Positions 7,554-15,585 of a stretch of DNA of 64,000 nucleotides are shown here, piece by piece. A model generated the notes under the pieces. That model was given only the letters and a program-made list of their open reading frames with translations. It did no database searches and was not told the DNA's origin. Numbering within the stretch: the stretch's first letter is position 1; each line of letters begins with the position of its first letter. Source of the stretch: Streptomyces sp. NBC_00820. Its GTDB lineage: Bacteria; Actinomycetota; Actinomycetes; Streptomycetales; Streptomycetaceae. The stretch spans positions 496,001 to 560,000 of the forward strand of contig NZ_CP108882.1 in the NCBI RefSeq assembly GCF_036347055.1, in the 5' to 3' direction. The translations under genes were made by a program, and so were the position numbers.

Positions 7554-9416
7554 TCAGCCGTCGATGCGGTGCTGGGTCCAGAAGGAGGTCAGATCCGTGC
7601 TCGTGGCGGCCTGGGCGGCGGCCTTGAACTCGGCCGTGGTCGAGACGCCGTACCAGTGCGCGGTGGCGTAGTTCTTCAGCAGTGTGGCCATGGCCGTGTC
7701 TCCGAGGAGGCGGCGCAGGTCGTGCAGGGCGCACTTGCCGTAGCCGTAGACGACGGTGGAGTAGCGGGTGGAGTGCGCGTCCCAGTAGGCCATGGAGTTG
7801 GTGATCTTCTCGGCGCTGGAGGCCCACGAGACGCTGGACCAGCAGCCCGAGCCGGTCTTGCCCTGCGCCAGGTCGGTGGCGTAGTCGGTGAACGCCTCGT
7901 CCAGCCAGGGGCTGGTGTACTCGTCGTCACCGACGATGCCGTACCACCACTGGTGGGCGATCTCGTGGGTGAGGGCGGTGGTGCTGACCAGGTCGAGGAC
8001 GAAGCCGGGGTACTCCATGCCGCCGAACCAGTAGTTGTTGTCGATGACCGCGTCCAGCTCGCCGTACGGGTAGGCCCCGAAGCGTGCCGCGTGCGCGTCC
8101 ACGGCGGACCTGGCGGTGCTCAGCATGGACTGGGCGCTGGAGGAGCTGATGCCCGAGACGGAGTAGACGTTCACCGGGACGCCGGCGGCCGAGGTGCCGG
8201 AGATCTTGGTGAAGGGCCCGGCGCCCCAGGCGAAGTCACGGACCTTGGACGCGGTGGCGGTGGTGACCGTACGGCCGCTGGAGCCGGGAGTGTCGGTCGA
8301 CGTGCCGGTGGCCGGGACCAGCAGGGTGGTGGGGTGGTCGAGGGTGACCTTGAAGTCGGCGGCCAGGGAGTAGAACGACTCGCCGTTGTTGGTGTACGGG
8401 TCGAGGTGCCAGCCCGCGCCGTCGCGCACCGCGAGGACGGGCAGGGCGTTGCCGATGAAGCTGAAGGCGCCGTCGTGGCCGAACCGGTCGGCGCCGCTGG
8501 GCACGGTGATGCCGAGGTCGAAGCCGATGGTGGCGCTCTGCCCCTGGTTCAGCGGGGCCGGCAGGGTGATCTTCAGGGCGGTGCAGTTCACCGAGAGGGC
8601 ACCCGCGGTGCCGCCGGTGACGTTGGTGACCGCGATCGGCATCGCCGAGCAGGTGCCGTGGTAGTTGTCCCACAGCCGCAGGTAGACCTCGTTCAGCGCG
8701 GTGGCGGAGGCGTTGGTGAAGGACACGCTCTCGTGTCCGTTCCAGACGAAGCCGTTCGTGTCGCTGCTCAGGTTCACGGTGTACGAGGGTGTGGCCGGCG
8801 TGCGTGTCGAGTCGGCCGGGGGCGGGGTGCTGTCGCCGGAGGTGTCGAGGGCGATGTCGTCCAGGACGAAGCTCGTCTGGAGGCTGGAGTCCTCGGTCCC
8901 GGTGAAGGACAGGGTCACGGTCTGGCCCGCGAACGACGACACGTCCAGCGACTTCTGTACGTAGCCGGTGTTCTTGTCGAGGTTCGAGTAGGTGGCGAGT
9001 GTGGTGCCGCCGACCTTGGCGGTCAGCTTGTCGTAGGCGGTGGACGAGGTCGTCTCGGCGGTGTCGATGTGCAGCCAGAAGCTGAGCGTCGCGGTGCTGC
9101 AGCCGCTCGGGATCGTGACGCTCTGCGAGAGCGTGTCGGTGTGGGTGCTGCCGACGCCGTCGAGCCAGGCGTAGGCGGTTCCGCCGTGGGCGCTCTCGCC
9201 GGCGCGGCTGGTGATGACGCCGGACGAGGACGGGGTCCAGGGCGAGGTGCCGTTCTCGAAGCCGCCGTTGGTGACCGCCTGCGCCGGAGTGCAGGCGGCG
9301 GCCACGGGGGCCGGGGCGGTCCGGGCGGCGGCGGGGGTGCCGGGGAGGGAGAGGGCGGCCAGTGCGGCGACGACGAGCGCGCCGGTGCCGAGTGCCCTGT
9401 GGGGGGTCGATCTCAC
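7554..9416 (-). CDS. Secreted M1-like zinc metallopeptidase with N-terminal accessory domain
   Basis: A 620-residue exported protein. It has a signal peptide (basic start, core [18 protein letters not shown]), then residues ~45-195 form an accessory domain beginning [12 protein letters not shown] and ending [15 protein letters not shown] Pro/Thr linker follows, then a gluzincin catalytic region. The zinc motif [10 protein letters not shown] lies near residue 481, with the third ligand in [10 protein letters not shown] about 24 residues later. A likely GGMEYPG substrate motif, the variant of M1 GAMEN, lies about 20 residues before the zinc site. M1 enzymes are aminopeptidases; a secreted form would degrade extracellular peptides. 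The accessory domain is nearly identical in layout to the C-terminal domain of the M4 peptidase at 62400-64000. Monocistronic. Confidence 0.9.
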   Translation of the reverse strand: MRSTPHRALGTGALVVAALAALSLPGTPAAARTAPAPVAAACTPAQAVTNGGFENGTSPWTPSSSGVITSRAGESAHGGTAYAWLDGVGSTHTDTLSQSVTIPSGCSTATLSFWLHIDTAETTSSTAYDKLTAKVGGTTLATYSNLDKNTGYVQKSLDVSSFAGQTVTLSFTGTEDSSLQTSFVLDDIALDTSGDSTPPPADSTRTPATPSYTVNLSSDTNGFVWNGHESVSFTNASATALNEVYLRLWDNYHGTCSAMPIAVTNVTGGTAGALSVNCTALKITLPAPLNQGQSATIGFDLGITVPSGADRFGHDGAFSFIGNALPVLAVRDGAGWHLDPYTNNGESFYSLAADFKVTLDHPTTLLVPATGTSTDTPGSSGRTVTTATASKVRDFAWGAGPFTKISGTSAAGVPVNVYSVSGISSSSAQSMLSTARSAVDAHAARFGAYPYGELDAVIDNNYWFGGMEYPGFVLDLVSTTALTHEIAHQWWYGIVGDDEYTSPWLDEAFTDYATDLAQGKTGSGCWSSVSWASSAEKITNSMAYWDAHSTRYSTVVYGYGKCALHDLRRLLGDTAMATLLKNYATAHWYGVSTTAEFKAAAQAATSTDLTSFWTQHRIDG

Positions 9417-9833
9417 ACGCTGCTCCTTTGCGGCGGCCGGGATCCCGGCCTGCTCGATGGCCGCCCGGCCGGCGGGGGTTCACCGGGGCGGCCGTGGATT
9501 GCGGTTGCGTGATCGCTGTTCTCGATTGCGCCGCGCCCTCATGGGGTCAGGGCGGGGACTGCCGAAAGAGTGACAGATTTGAACAGGGCATGCCAGAAGG
9601 GGAAGGGAAGTGGGGGATCGTGCTCCTGATGCCGAAAGGGGTGAGGGGCAGGCGGCGAAAAGCACCGCAGGGGGCCTGGAAGGCCTCGATGCGCCGGGCC
9701 GGTAGGGCTCGGGACCCGGGAACCCGGACGGCTCGGAGACCCGGGGACCGGGAAGGCTCAGCTGCGCCGGGGCCGGGCTCCCAGTCCCCAGCTCCCGGCT
9801 CCCGGCTCCCGGCTCCCGGCTCCTGAAGTCGGA
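9417..9833. other. Intergenic region with short repeats, upstream of the M1 peptidase
   Basis: No gene is supported in these 417 bp. The right part is purine-rich, with repeated 'gggacccggga'-type blocks, and ends in a heptamer repeat (9791-9825). The left part must hold the M1 promoter; I cannot identify its -35/-10 with confidence. Confidence 0.5.
9791..9825. repeat. Heptamer tandem repeat (gctcccg)
   Basis: Four perfect gctcccg units (9791-9818) plus an imperfect fifth (gctcctg), 9 bp beyond the stop of the leftward gene at 9834. It is a simple-sequence tract prone to slippage. Confidence 0.85.
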
Positions 9834-10490
9834 TCAGTCCGCGTCCAGCACCATGAAGACCGCCCGCAGGCGGGTGCCGTCCGGGGTCGGCCAGCCGCTC
9901 GCGACATGGCCGGCAGCCCCCGGCGCGGGCAGCGGCGGGTTCTCGGGTACTGGCGTCAGCACGCGCTGGACGCGCAGGGTCGTGTGATGGGGTGCGGGGA
10001 TGCGGGTGCCGTGTTCGTCGTCGACGGGGTCCGGGGTGAACGCCGTGCCCGGAAGGGGCTCACCGGTGTACGAGCGGGTCACCTCGCGGTCGGGCGTGTC
10101 GCTGATGCTCTGCGCCATGGCCCGGGCCCTCCCCTCGATCAGGGCGTGGAGCTCGGTGGTCAGCACCGGGTCGTGGCAGCCGTCGTAGACCCAGCGTTTG
10201 CCCAGCACTCCGTGTTCCGTGGTGCCGATGAGGGCGTGCTCGGCTCCCTCCAGCGGCACGCCGCGATAGGTGAGCGGGATCAGGTAGGCGGTAGGTGCGG
10301 GGGTGGAGGTGTCGGTGGCCACCATGAACTCGATGCCGACCTCGCCCTCCGGGTCGTCCAGCCGGAAGCCGCCGGACCGCTCCAGCGCGGGCGCGCCGGA
10401 ACCGCCCCGGTACCAGGGGCGGGTGGGCAGCCAGGCGGTGAGGAGTTCGACCTTGGTGGGCGTGAGGGTGGTGCGGTGGATGACGGCCAT
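9834..10490 (-). CDS. Maltokinase N-terminal cap-like domain protein
   Basis: A 218-residue stand-alone protein starting MAVIHRTTLTPTKVELLTAWLPTRPWYRG. This resembles the N-terminal cap domain of actinobacterial maltokinases, which precedes their phosphotransferase fold; the kinase domain itself is absent. Members are often annotated as branching-enzyme-like or hypothetical. The family core GVPLEGAEHALIGTTEHGVLGKRWVYDGCHDP is present, with the C-terminal VASGWPTPDGTRLRAVFMVL. Role unknown; possibly sugar binding. It is the last leftward gene after the polysaccharide cluster, 64 bp after the spherulin-4-like gene, so it may be co-transcribed, but its relation to that pathway is unclear. Confidence 0.75.
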   Translation of the reverse strand: MAVIHRTTLTPTKVELLTAWLPTRPWYRGGSGAPALERSGGFRLDDPEGEVGIEFMVATDTSTPAPTAYLIPLTYRGVPLEGAEHALIGTTEHGVLGKRWVYDGCHDPVLTTELHALIEGRARAMAQSISDTPDREVTRSYTGEPLPGTAFTPDPVDDEHGTRIPAPHHTTLRVQRVLTPVPENPPLPAPGAAGHVASGWPTPDGTRLRAVFMVLDAD

Positions 10491-10554
10491 GCGGCGGGCC
10501 TCCCTGGGCGGTGCGACAGCTGACCCCGGCAGCTTTCCACACCGGTTGCTTCGC

Positions 10555-11217
10555 TCACTCCCCCGCCCTCACCAGCGCGGGAGTCAACTCGGCCCAGGGG
10601 TTGGGCGGTTCGCCCGTCACCGGTCCACAGACGCCGGCGCCGCGTTCGTGTGCGGTGCGCACGGCGAGCGGCACCAGGGCCTCGGGTACGCCGTAGACGA
10701 GGTGGCAGATCCGGTCGGGCGGGTGGCGTGCCGCCCAGGCCGGTCGGGTGAACGCCGAGACGTACGTGGACCAGTGGCCCTCGAAGGTGACGGTCAGGTC
10801 GGCAAGGCGGAGGTAGCCGGGTGCCGGGTGGACGCCCGGGTTGAGGACCACCGGCCCGGTTCCGAGCCGTCGTACGTCCCTGACCAGACGTCGGCAGGCG
10901 GGCAGGCCTTCCTGGGTCGCGGTGACCCGGTCGAGGAAGCAGCCGTCGGCCGCGTACCACTCCTGGTGGCGGCGCACGTCCGCGGTGATGTCGGCGTGTT
11001 CCCGTACGCCGTAGTCGGTGTCGACATAGCCCAGCAGCCGGGCGCCGGCCGCGCGCAGGGCGCGTGCCACGGCCGTGAAGGCGGGGTCGGGGCCGGTACC
11101 GGGGCCGCTCGCGGGGTTGAGGACGACGGCGTGGGTGCGGGCGGCGGCGGTGATCAGGCGGTGCCAGGCGCCGGGGTCCTCGGCCGGATGCACGTACAGC
11201 GGTATCAGCAGGGTCAC
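10555..11217 (-). CDS. Spherulation-specific family 4 (GH135-like) protein
   Basis: A 220-residue TIM-barrel-type protein: LLIPLYVHPAEDPGAW at the N-terminus, HAVVLNPASGPGTGPD near residue 30, LLGYVDTDYG near 65, GCFLDR near 93, and VLNPGVHPAPGYL near 130. These match the spherulin-4 family, which includes fungal Sph3, a GH135 alpha-1,4-N-acetylgalactosaminidase needed for galactosaminogalactan production. The acidic residues in YVDTDYG and DGCFLD are candidate catalytic groups. No signal peptide is evident, so the bacterial enzyme may act in the cytoplasm or be exported unusually. The start GTG at 11217 overlaps the upstream epimerase stop by 4 nt (GTGA), indicating translational coupling. 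Context supports a hydrolase acting on the aminosugar polymer made by this cluster. Confidence 0.8.
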   Translation of the reverse strand: MTLLIPLYVHPAEDPGAWHRLITAAARTHAVVLNPASGPGTGPDPAFTAVARALRAAGARLLGYVDTDYGVREHADITADVRRHQEWYAADGCFLDRVTATQEGLPACRRLVRDVRRLGTGPVVLNPGVHPAPGYLRLADLTVTFEGHWSTYVSAFTRPAWAARHPPDRICHLVYGVPEALVPLAVRTAHERGAGVCGPVTGEPPNPWAELTPALVRAGE

Positions 11218-12119
11218 GGCACGCACCCCCTCTCGGTCGTGGCGGCCCACAGCGCGTCGAGGGAGTCGTCCAGGCCGTGTGCGGGCCGCCAGCCGAGCGC
11301 GCGGTCGGCGGCGGTGATGTCGGAGCACTGCCACGACACCCGCGCGGAGCGCGCCGAGCCGCCGGAGTTCTCCTCCAGCCGCCCCCGGAACCCCGCGCGG
11401 CGGGCGAGTCCCCGTACCAGCTCGCGTACGGGTACGGCCGTTCCGCCGCCGATGTTGAGGACGGGCGGCAGGGACCCGGGGGTGGTGATGGCGAGCGCGA
11501 CCGCCCGGGCGACGTCGCGTACGTCCACGAAGTCGCGGTGGGCCGACAGGTCGCCCAGCCGCAGGGCGGATTCGGGTGCCCGCCCCGCCGTCCGCAGCAG
11601 CGCGGCGAGCCGTCCGGGCAGGCTCGCGACGGGCGCTCCGGGGCCCACCGGGTTGCCGACGCGGAGCACCACACCGTCGAGGGCCGCGGAGGTCACCGCG
11701 ACGGTGCCGGCCAGCTTGGTCACGCCGTACGGCGTGACCGGGCAGGCGGGTGCCGCCTCGGTCACCGGGGTGCCGGGCGCGCCGGGCCCGTACTCGGCGG
11801 CCGAGCCGAGGTGGACCAGGCGGGCCGTGGGCGCCGCCTCGCGCAGCGCGGCGCACAGTACGGCGGGCCCTCGGGCGTTGACCTCGGCGAGGGTCACCGG
11901 ATCGCCGCCGGTGGCGCCCGCGCAGTTGACCACGGCGTCCGGTGCGGCCGCGGTCAGGGTCCTGGCGAGCTTTTCCGGCGGGTCGGTGGCGAGGTCGACG
12001 GGGTACCGGGCGGCGGCGGAGCGGCCGGCGGCGAGGACCTGCGCGCCGGGGAGGGCGCGCAGCCGCTCGGCCACGTGGCGGCCCAGGTATCCGGTGCCGC
12101 CCAGGACGAGAATGCGCAT
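11214..12119 (-). CDS. NAD-dependent epimerase/dehydratase (extended SDR)
   Basis: A 301-residue extended short-chain dehydrogenase. The Rossmann motif GGTGYLG is at residues 7-13, a Ser in HLGSAAEYGP, and the catalytic YxxxK in TPYGVTKLAG. It probably remodels an NDP-sugar (4-epimerisation, reduction or dehydration); the substrate is not readable. It lies 7 bp after the nucleotidylyltransferase stop and overlaps the spherulin-4-like gene by 4 nt, so it is an operon member. In an aminosugar polymer pathway, a UDP-GlcNAc/UDP-GalNAc-type epimerase would be expected, but the sequence is too divergent from GalE to assign that. Confidence 0.85.
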   Translation of the reverse strand: MRILVLGGTGYLGRHVAERLRALPGAQVLAAGRSAAARYPVDLATDPPEKLARTLTAAAPDAVVNCAGATGGDPVTLAEVNARGPAVLCAALREAAPTARLVHLGSAAEYGPGAPGTPVTEAAPACPVTPYGVTKLAGTVAVTSAALDGVVLRVGNPVGPGAPVASLPGRLAALLRTAGRAPESALRLGDLSAHRDFVDVRDVARAVALAITTPGSLPPVLNIGGGTAVPVRELVRGLARRAGFRGRLEENSGGSARSARVSWQCSDITAADRALGWRPAHGLDDSLDALWAATTERGCVP

Positions 12120-12126
12120 GTGGTAC

Positions 12127-12840
12127 TCAGGCTCCCTTGAGCAGAAGCGACTTGCGGGTGGTGAACTCGGCGTTCGCCCGGTCGTAGTCGTCGGGGCGGC
12201 CGATGTCGAGCCAGTAGCCGTCGAAATCGTAGGCGTGCGGCGGGTTCCGGGTCCGCAGCAGGTCGAGGACCAACTCGTCGAAGCCCAGCGGCAGTCCGGG
12301 GGTGTAGCCGTCGAGGGTGGCGCGGCTGAGGCCGTAGACACCCATGGAGACCCGGTAGTCCATGCTGGGCTTCTCGGTGAAGGCGACGACCTTGCTCGCG
12401 TCGGTGGTGAGCACTCCGAAGTCGATGTGCACCTTGCGGGCGTAGGTGGCGATGGTCAGCGGCGCGCCGGACGCCTCGTGCCGGCGCAGGACGTCGGCGT
12501 AGTCGAGGTCGGTGAGCACGTCCCCGTTCATGACGAGGAAGGTCTCGGGCAGCCGGTCGCGCAGGGAGAGCAGCGGGCCCATGGTGCCGAGGGGGCTCTC
12601 CTCGGTGGCGTAGTCCACGTTCATGCCCCACTGGGAGCCGTCGCCGACGTAGGCGCGGATGATCTCGCCGAGGTGCCCGATGGCGAGGGTGCAGCGGTCG
12701 AAGCCGGCGGCCGACAGCTGACGCAGCACGATCTCCAGGATGGCGTGCTGGTCGCCGATGGGGACGAGCGGCTTGGGCAGGGCGGTGGTGTAGGGGCGCA
12801 GCCGGACGCCCTTGCCTCCCGCCAGGATCACGGCGTGCAT
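12127..12840 (-). CDS. NDP-sugar nucleotidylyltransferase (RmlA/GlmU N-domain-like)
   Basis: A 237-residue enzyme with the nucleotidyltransferase signature MHAVILAGGKGVRLRPYT at the very N-terminus and KPLVPIGD next to it. MNGDVLTDLDY near residue 105 provides the metal-binding Asp, and FTEKPSMDYRVSMGVYG and DGYWLDIGRPDDYDRAN complete the family blocks. It transfers NMP from NTP to a sugar 1-phosphate, supplying activated sugar. There is no C-terminal left-handed helix acyltransferase domain. A strong Shine-Dalgarno sequence, ggaggaatccc, precedes the ATG. Middle gene of the leftward polysaccharide operon. Confidence 0.9.
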   Translation of the reverse strand: MHAVILAGGKGVRLRPYTTALPKPLVPIGDQHAILEIVLRQLSAAGFDRCTLAIGHLGEIIRAYVGDGSQWGMNVDYATEESPLGTMGPLLSLRDRLPETFLVMNGDVLTDLDYADVLRRHEASGAPLTIATYARKVHIDFGVLTTDASKVVAFTEKPSMDYRVSMGVYGLSRATLDGYTPGLPLGFDELVLDLLRTRNPPHAYDFDGYWLDIGRPDDYDRANAEFTTRKSLLLKGA

Positions 12841-12890
12841 GGGATTCCTCCTTCAGGGACGTTGCGGGTGTGCGGACGGGGCGGTGCGGT

Positions 12891-13892
12891 TCAGATGTTG
12901 TAGATGCCGGTCTTGTAGCGGGCCAGGTTGGCCGGGTCGCGGAAGAACTCCACGGTGTGCGCGAGGCCTTGTTCGAGGGTGTGGCCGGGCTGCCAGCCGG
13001 TGGCCGCGGCGAGCCGCGAGGCGTCGGCGACGAGCCGCATCACCTCGGAGTTCGCCGGCCGGACGCGCTCGGGGTCCGCGCGGACGTCGAGCGGGGTGTC
13101 CATGACCTTGCCGATGAGCGCGACGAGGTCGCCGACCGAGATCTCGCCGCCCGTACCGGCGTTGAAGGTGCGGCCGACGACCTTCTCGGCGGGCGCGGTG
13201 CCGACCGCGAGGAAGGCCCGCGCGGTGTCCTTGACGTAGGTGAAGTCGCGGGTGGGGCGCAGGTCTCCGAGGGTGATCGTGCGCTCCCCCGCCGCGACCT
13301 GGCCGATGACGGTGGGGATGACCGCGCGCATGGACTGGCGTGGCCCGAAGGTGTTGAAGGGCCTGAGGGTGACCACGGGGGTGCCGAAGCTGGCGTGGTA
13401 GCTGTCGGCGAGCCGGTCCCCGCCGGCCTTCGAAGCGGCGTACGGGGACTGGGTGTTGATGGGGTGGTCCTCGGTGATCGGCACGGCCTGGGCGGTGCCG
13501 TAGGTCTCGCTGGTGGAAGTGTGCACCAGGCGGGGGGTGCCGAGGGCGCGGACGGCTTCGAGCACGTTGAGGGTGCCGGTGACGTTGGTCTCCACGTAGC
13601 TGTGCGGTGCCCGGTAGGAGTACGGGATCGCGATGAGGGCGGCCAAGTGGTAGGCGGCGTCGGCTCCTTCGAGCAGGCCGCGGACCGAGCCGGGGTCGCG
13701 TACGTCGCCGAGGACGATCTCCACCTGGTCCAGGACGTCCGGGGCGAGGGTCTCCAGCCAGCCGTAGGAGGAGAAGGAGTTGTACTGGGCCATGGCTCTG
13801 ACCCGGTACCCGGAGGCGACGAGGGTCTCGGTGAGGTGCGAACCGATGAAGCCTTCGGCTCCGGTGACGGCGGCGAGCGGTGCGGAGGTCAA
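12891..13892 (-). CDS. LegB-like NAD-dependent sugar-nucleotide 4,6-dehydratase/epimerase
   Basis: About 333 residues, extended SDR: VTGAEGFIGSHL Rossmann motif near residue 12, HTSTSETYGTAQ, then SPYAASKAGGD with the catalytic YxxxK, and LRPFNTFGPRQS, RPTRDFTYVKDTARA. These features are close to the LegB/GDP-mannose-dehydratase-like branch. The start is the TTG at 13892, preceded by ggaagga about 8 bp upstream. The frame stays open for another 86 codons, but that stretch is only the translated 15-bp tandem repeat (TPVRT units), so ATG 14150 is unlikely. Start certainty moderate. It supplies a modified NDP-sugar to the glycosyltransferase encoded upstream in the operon. Confidence 0.85.
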   Translation of the reverse strand: MTSAPLAAVTGAEGFIGSHLTETLVASGYRVRAMAQYNSFSSYGWLETLAPDVLDQVEIVLGDVRDPGSVRGLLEGADAAYHLAALIAIPYSYRAPHSYVETNVTGTLNVLEAVRALGTPRLVHTSTSETYGTAQAVPITEDHPINTQSPYAASKAGGDRLADSYHASFGTPVVTLRPFNTFGPRQSMRAVIPTVIGQVAAGERTITLGDLRPTRDFTYVKDTARAFLAVGTAPAEKVVGRTFNAGTGGEISVGDLVALIGKVMDTPLDVRADPERVRPANSEVMRLVADASRLAAATGWQPGHTLEQGLAHTVEFFRDPANLARYKTGIYNI

Positions 13893-13915
13893 CTCGGGTG
13901 TCCTTCCGGTTGGTT

Positions 13916-14100
13916 GCACAGGTGTGGTGCGTACAGGTGTGGTGCGTACTGGTGTGGTGCGTACTGGTGTGGCGCGTACTGGTGTGGCGCGAGCACGTGC
14001 GGTGCGGGCAGGTGTGGCGGTAACAGGTGCGGGACGAGCGGATGTGGCGCGTACAGGTGCGATACAAGCGGGTGCGGTACGAGCGGGTGCGGTACGAGAG
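13916..14100. repeat. 15-bp minisatellite in the polysaccharide operon
   Basis: About 11-12 imperfect copies of a 15-bp unit (plus strand ggtgtggtgcgtact) fill the gap between the membrane-protein gene stop at 14110 and the TTG start at 13892. Units nearest 13920-13985 are almost identical; those toward 14100 diverge (ggtgcgggacgagcg-like). Because the unit is a multiple of three, all frames stay open and translate as pentapeptide repeats, which inflates apparent reading frames on both strands. It would form a long intercistronic leader whose length may vary between strains. Confidence 0.88.
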
Positions 14101-14109
14101 GCGGACGCG

Positions 14110-15585
14110 TCAGGCGTGCCGTGCCGGGCGGCCGAGTAGCCGCAGCACACAGAGCAGCAGGCACAGTTCGGCCGCGCCGCAGCACAGTGGCAGCGCGGCG
14201 GTGCCCGGTGGCTGCCGCAGCAGCAGGGCCGCCGCTGCGGTGGCCGCCGCGGCCAGGCAGATCACGGCCGGGGGCCAGGCCGCTCCGAAGGCCTGGAGGA
14301 GCAGCGCGGTCCACAGGGTGGCGGCGAGGAGCACCAGGGTGGCCGGGTCCGCGCCGGTCAGGAGGGCGGCGGGCAGCAGCGGGAGAAGGTAGGCGAGCAG
14401 GCACAGGCCGAGGACGCCGGTGGAGCGCAGCAGGAATCCGGCGGGGGTGGCGGCCGCGCGCAGGGCGGCGACGGACAGTCCCCGGTAGCGGTAGAGCAGC
14501 CACTCGGCCGGCCCCATGCTGAGGGTCAGCACGATCACCGCGTACGGCTCCCGCCGCCCCTCCAGCAGCACGAGCAGGCCGGCGGCCAGCCCGAACAGCC
14601 CGTACGGCAGGGACCGTGGCAGTCCGGGCCGCCTGGCGTCGGGCACGGCCGGGGCCGTGCGGGCGGTGCGCAGTGCCCAGCCGGTGGCGGCGAGTGTCGC
14701 GGCGAGTGCCGTCAGGGCCAGGGCGGCCCGGAGGGCGTGGCCCGGTTCCCACCACGGCAGTACGGCGGCGCCGGCGATCAGCGGGGTGAGCGCTGCGAGG
14801 AGCAGGCGCTCGCGGGCCAGGACGAGCAGGACGCCCGCCGCCGCCAGATACAGCGACTGTGCCGCCACCGCGAGGAGGGCCGCTCCGGTCCCGGCGGGCA
14901 GGGCGGAACCCCGCGGAGCCGAGCCGGACAGGACGATCCCGCGCAGGACGGACCAGGGCAGGACGGCGCCCGACAAGGCGGCGGCGGCCGTGGCGAGGGC
15001 GGCGCCCAGCGGCGCACCGGCCAGCAGGGTGCCGGCCGCCTCGCGCCGCCCGGTGGCCATCCGCAGGTGGGCACGGTGGCCGAGCGCCTGTCCCCACGCC
15101 CAGGAGACGAGTCCCGCCACGATCAGTCCGGCGGCGTGCCGGCCCGGGTGCCACAGGGGCGCGGTGAGCAGATAGGCGAGCCCGGGCAGCGCGAACAGAA
15201 CCCCGCGCAGGAGACAGCGGACCGTGTCCGGACGCCAGGGGTCGGCCGTCGGCGCCGGTTCGGGGAAGGTGCGGGGTACCTGTTCGTAGAGGGCGGTGGC
15301 GAGCGAGAACAGGTCGGGGTGGCCGTATCGTTGCCCGATCACGTCGGCGGTCAGTCCCTCGGCCTCCAGCAGCGCGGCGACCTCGTAGGGATGGACGGCG
15401 GGGCCGATGCGGTCGGCGAGTTCGGCCGCCAGCCGGCTGACTTCTTCGCCGGCGGCCTGTCCGGGCAGCCGCAGCGCGAGGGTGTGGTCGTCGCCGCGGC
15501 GGTGCCGCGCGGGCGGGCCGGCGAGGCGGAGGGCCAGGGTGTCCCCTTCGGCTCCGCCCGGTTCGAGGGCCATCGGTCCGCTCAT
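14110..15585 (-). CDS. Polytopic membrane protein of the polysaccharide cluster
   Basis: A 491-residue protein. The first ~115 residues are soluble, with VHPYEVAALLEAEGLTADVI followed by QRYGHPDLFSLATALYEQVP, a helical block I have seen in membrane proteins next to PelF-type glycosyltransferases. The remainder is about 12 hydrophobic helices (for example FALPGLAYLLTAPLW, GLIVAGLVSWAWGQ, LTALAATLAATGWAL, LCLLAYLLPLLPAALLTG). It could be a flippase or exporter playing the role of PelG, but I cannot establish homology to the MOP flippases by eye. Its ATG overlaps the PelF-like stop (ATGA), so the two are tightly co-translated. Confidence 0.75.
   Translation of the reverse strand: MSGPMALEPGGAEGDTLALRLAGPPARHRRGDDHTLALRLPGQAAGEEVSRLAAELADRIGPAVHPYEVAALLEAEGLTADVIGQRYGHPDLFSLATALYEQVPRTFPEPAPTADPWRPDTVRCLLRGVLFALPGLAYLLTAPLWHPGRHAAGLIVAGLVSWAWGQALGHRAHLRMATGRREAAGTLLAGAPLGAALATAAAALSGAVLPWSVLRGIVLSGSAPRGSALPAGTGAALLAVAAQSLYLAAAGVLLVLARERLLLAALTPLIAGAAVLPWWEPGHALRAALALTALAATLAATGWALRTARTAPAVPDARRPGLPRSLPYGLFGLAAGLLVLLEGRREPYAVIVLTLSMGPAEWLLYRYRGLSVAALRAAATPAGFLLRSTGVLGLCLLAYLLPLLPAALLTGADPATLVLLAATLWTALLLQAFGAAWPPAVICLAAAATAAAALLLRQPPGTAALPLCCGAAELCLLLCVLRLLGRPARHA

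Noticed and set aside
7509..9512. 667-codon plus-strand frame opposite the M1 peptidase
   Set aside because: Low-complexity Gly/Val/Arg sequence; the minus strand has the signal peptide and HEIAH zinc motif.
13916..14100. Possible CRISPR array
   Set aside because: The units are 15 bp, contiguous and imperfect with no spacers, and no cas genes are nearby.
14110..14150. ATG at 14150 as start of the LegB-like dehydratase
   Set aside because: The extra residues are only the translated tandem repeat and overlap the upstream gene; TTG 13892 has a good ribosome-binding site directly before the conserved fold.
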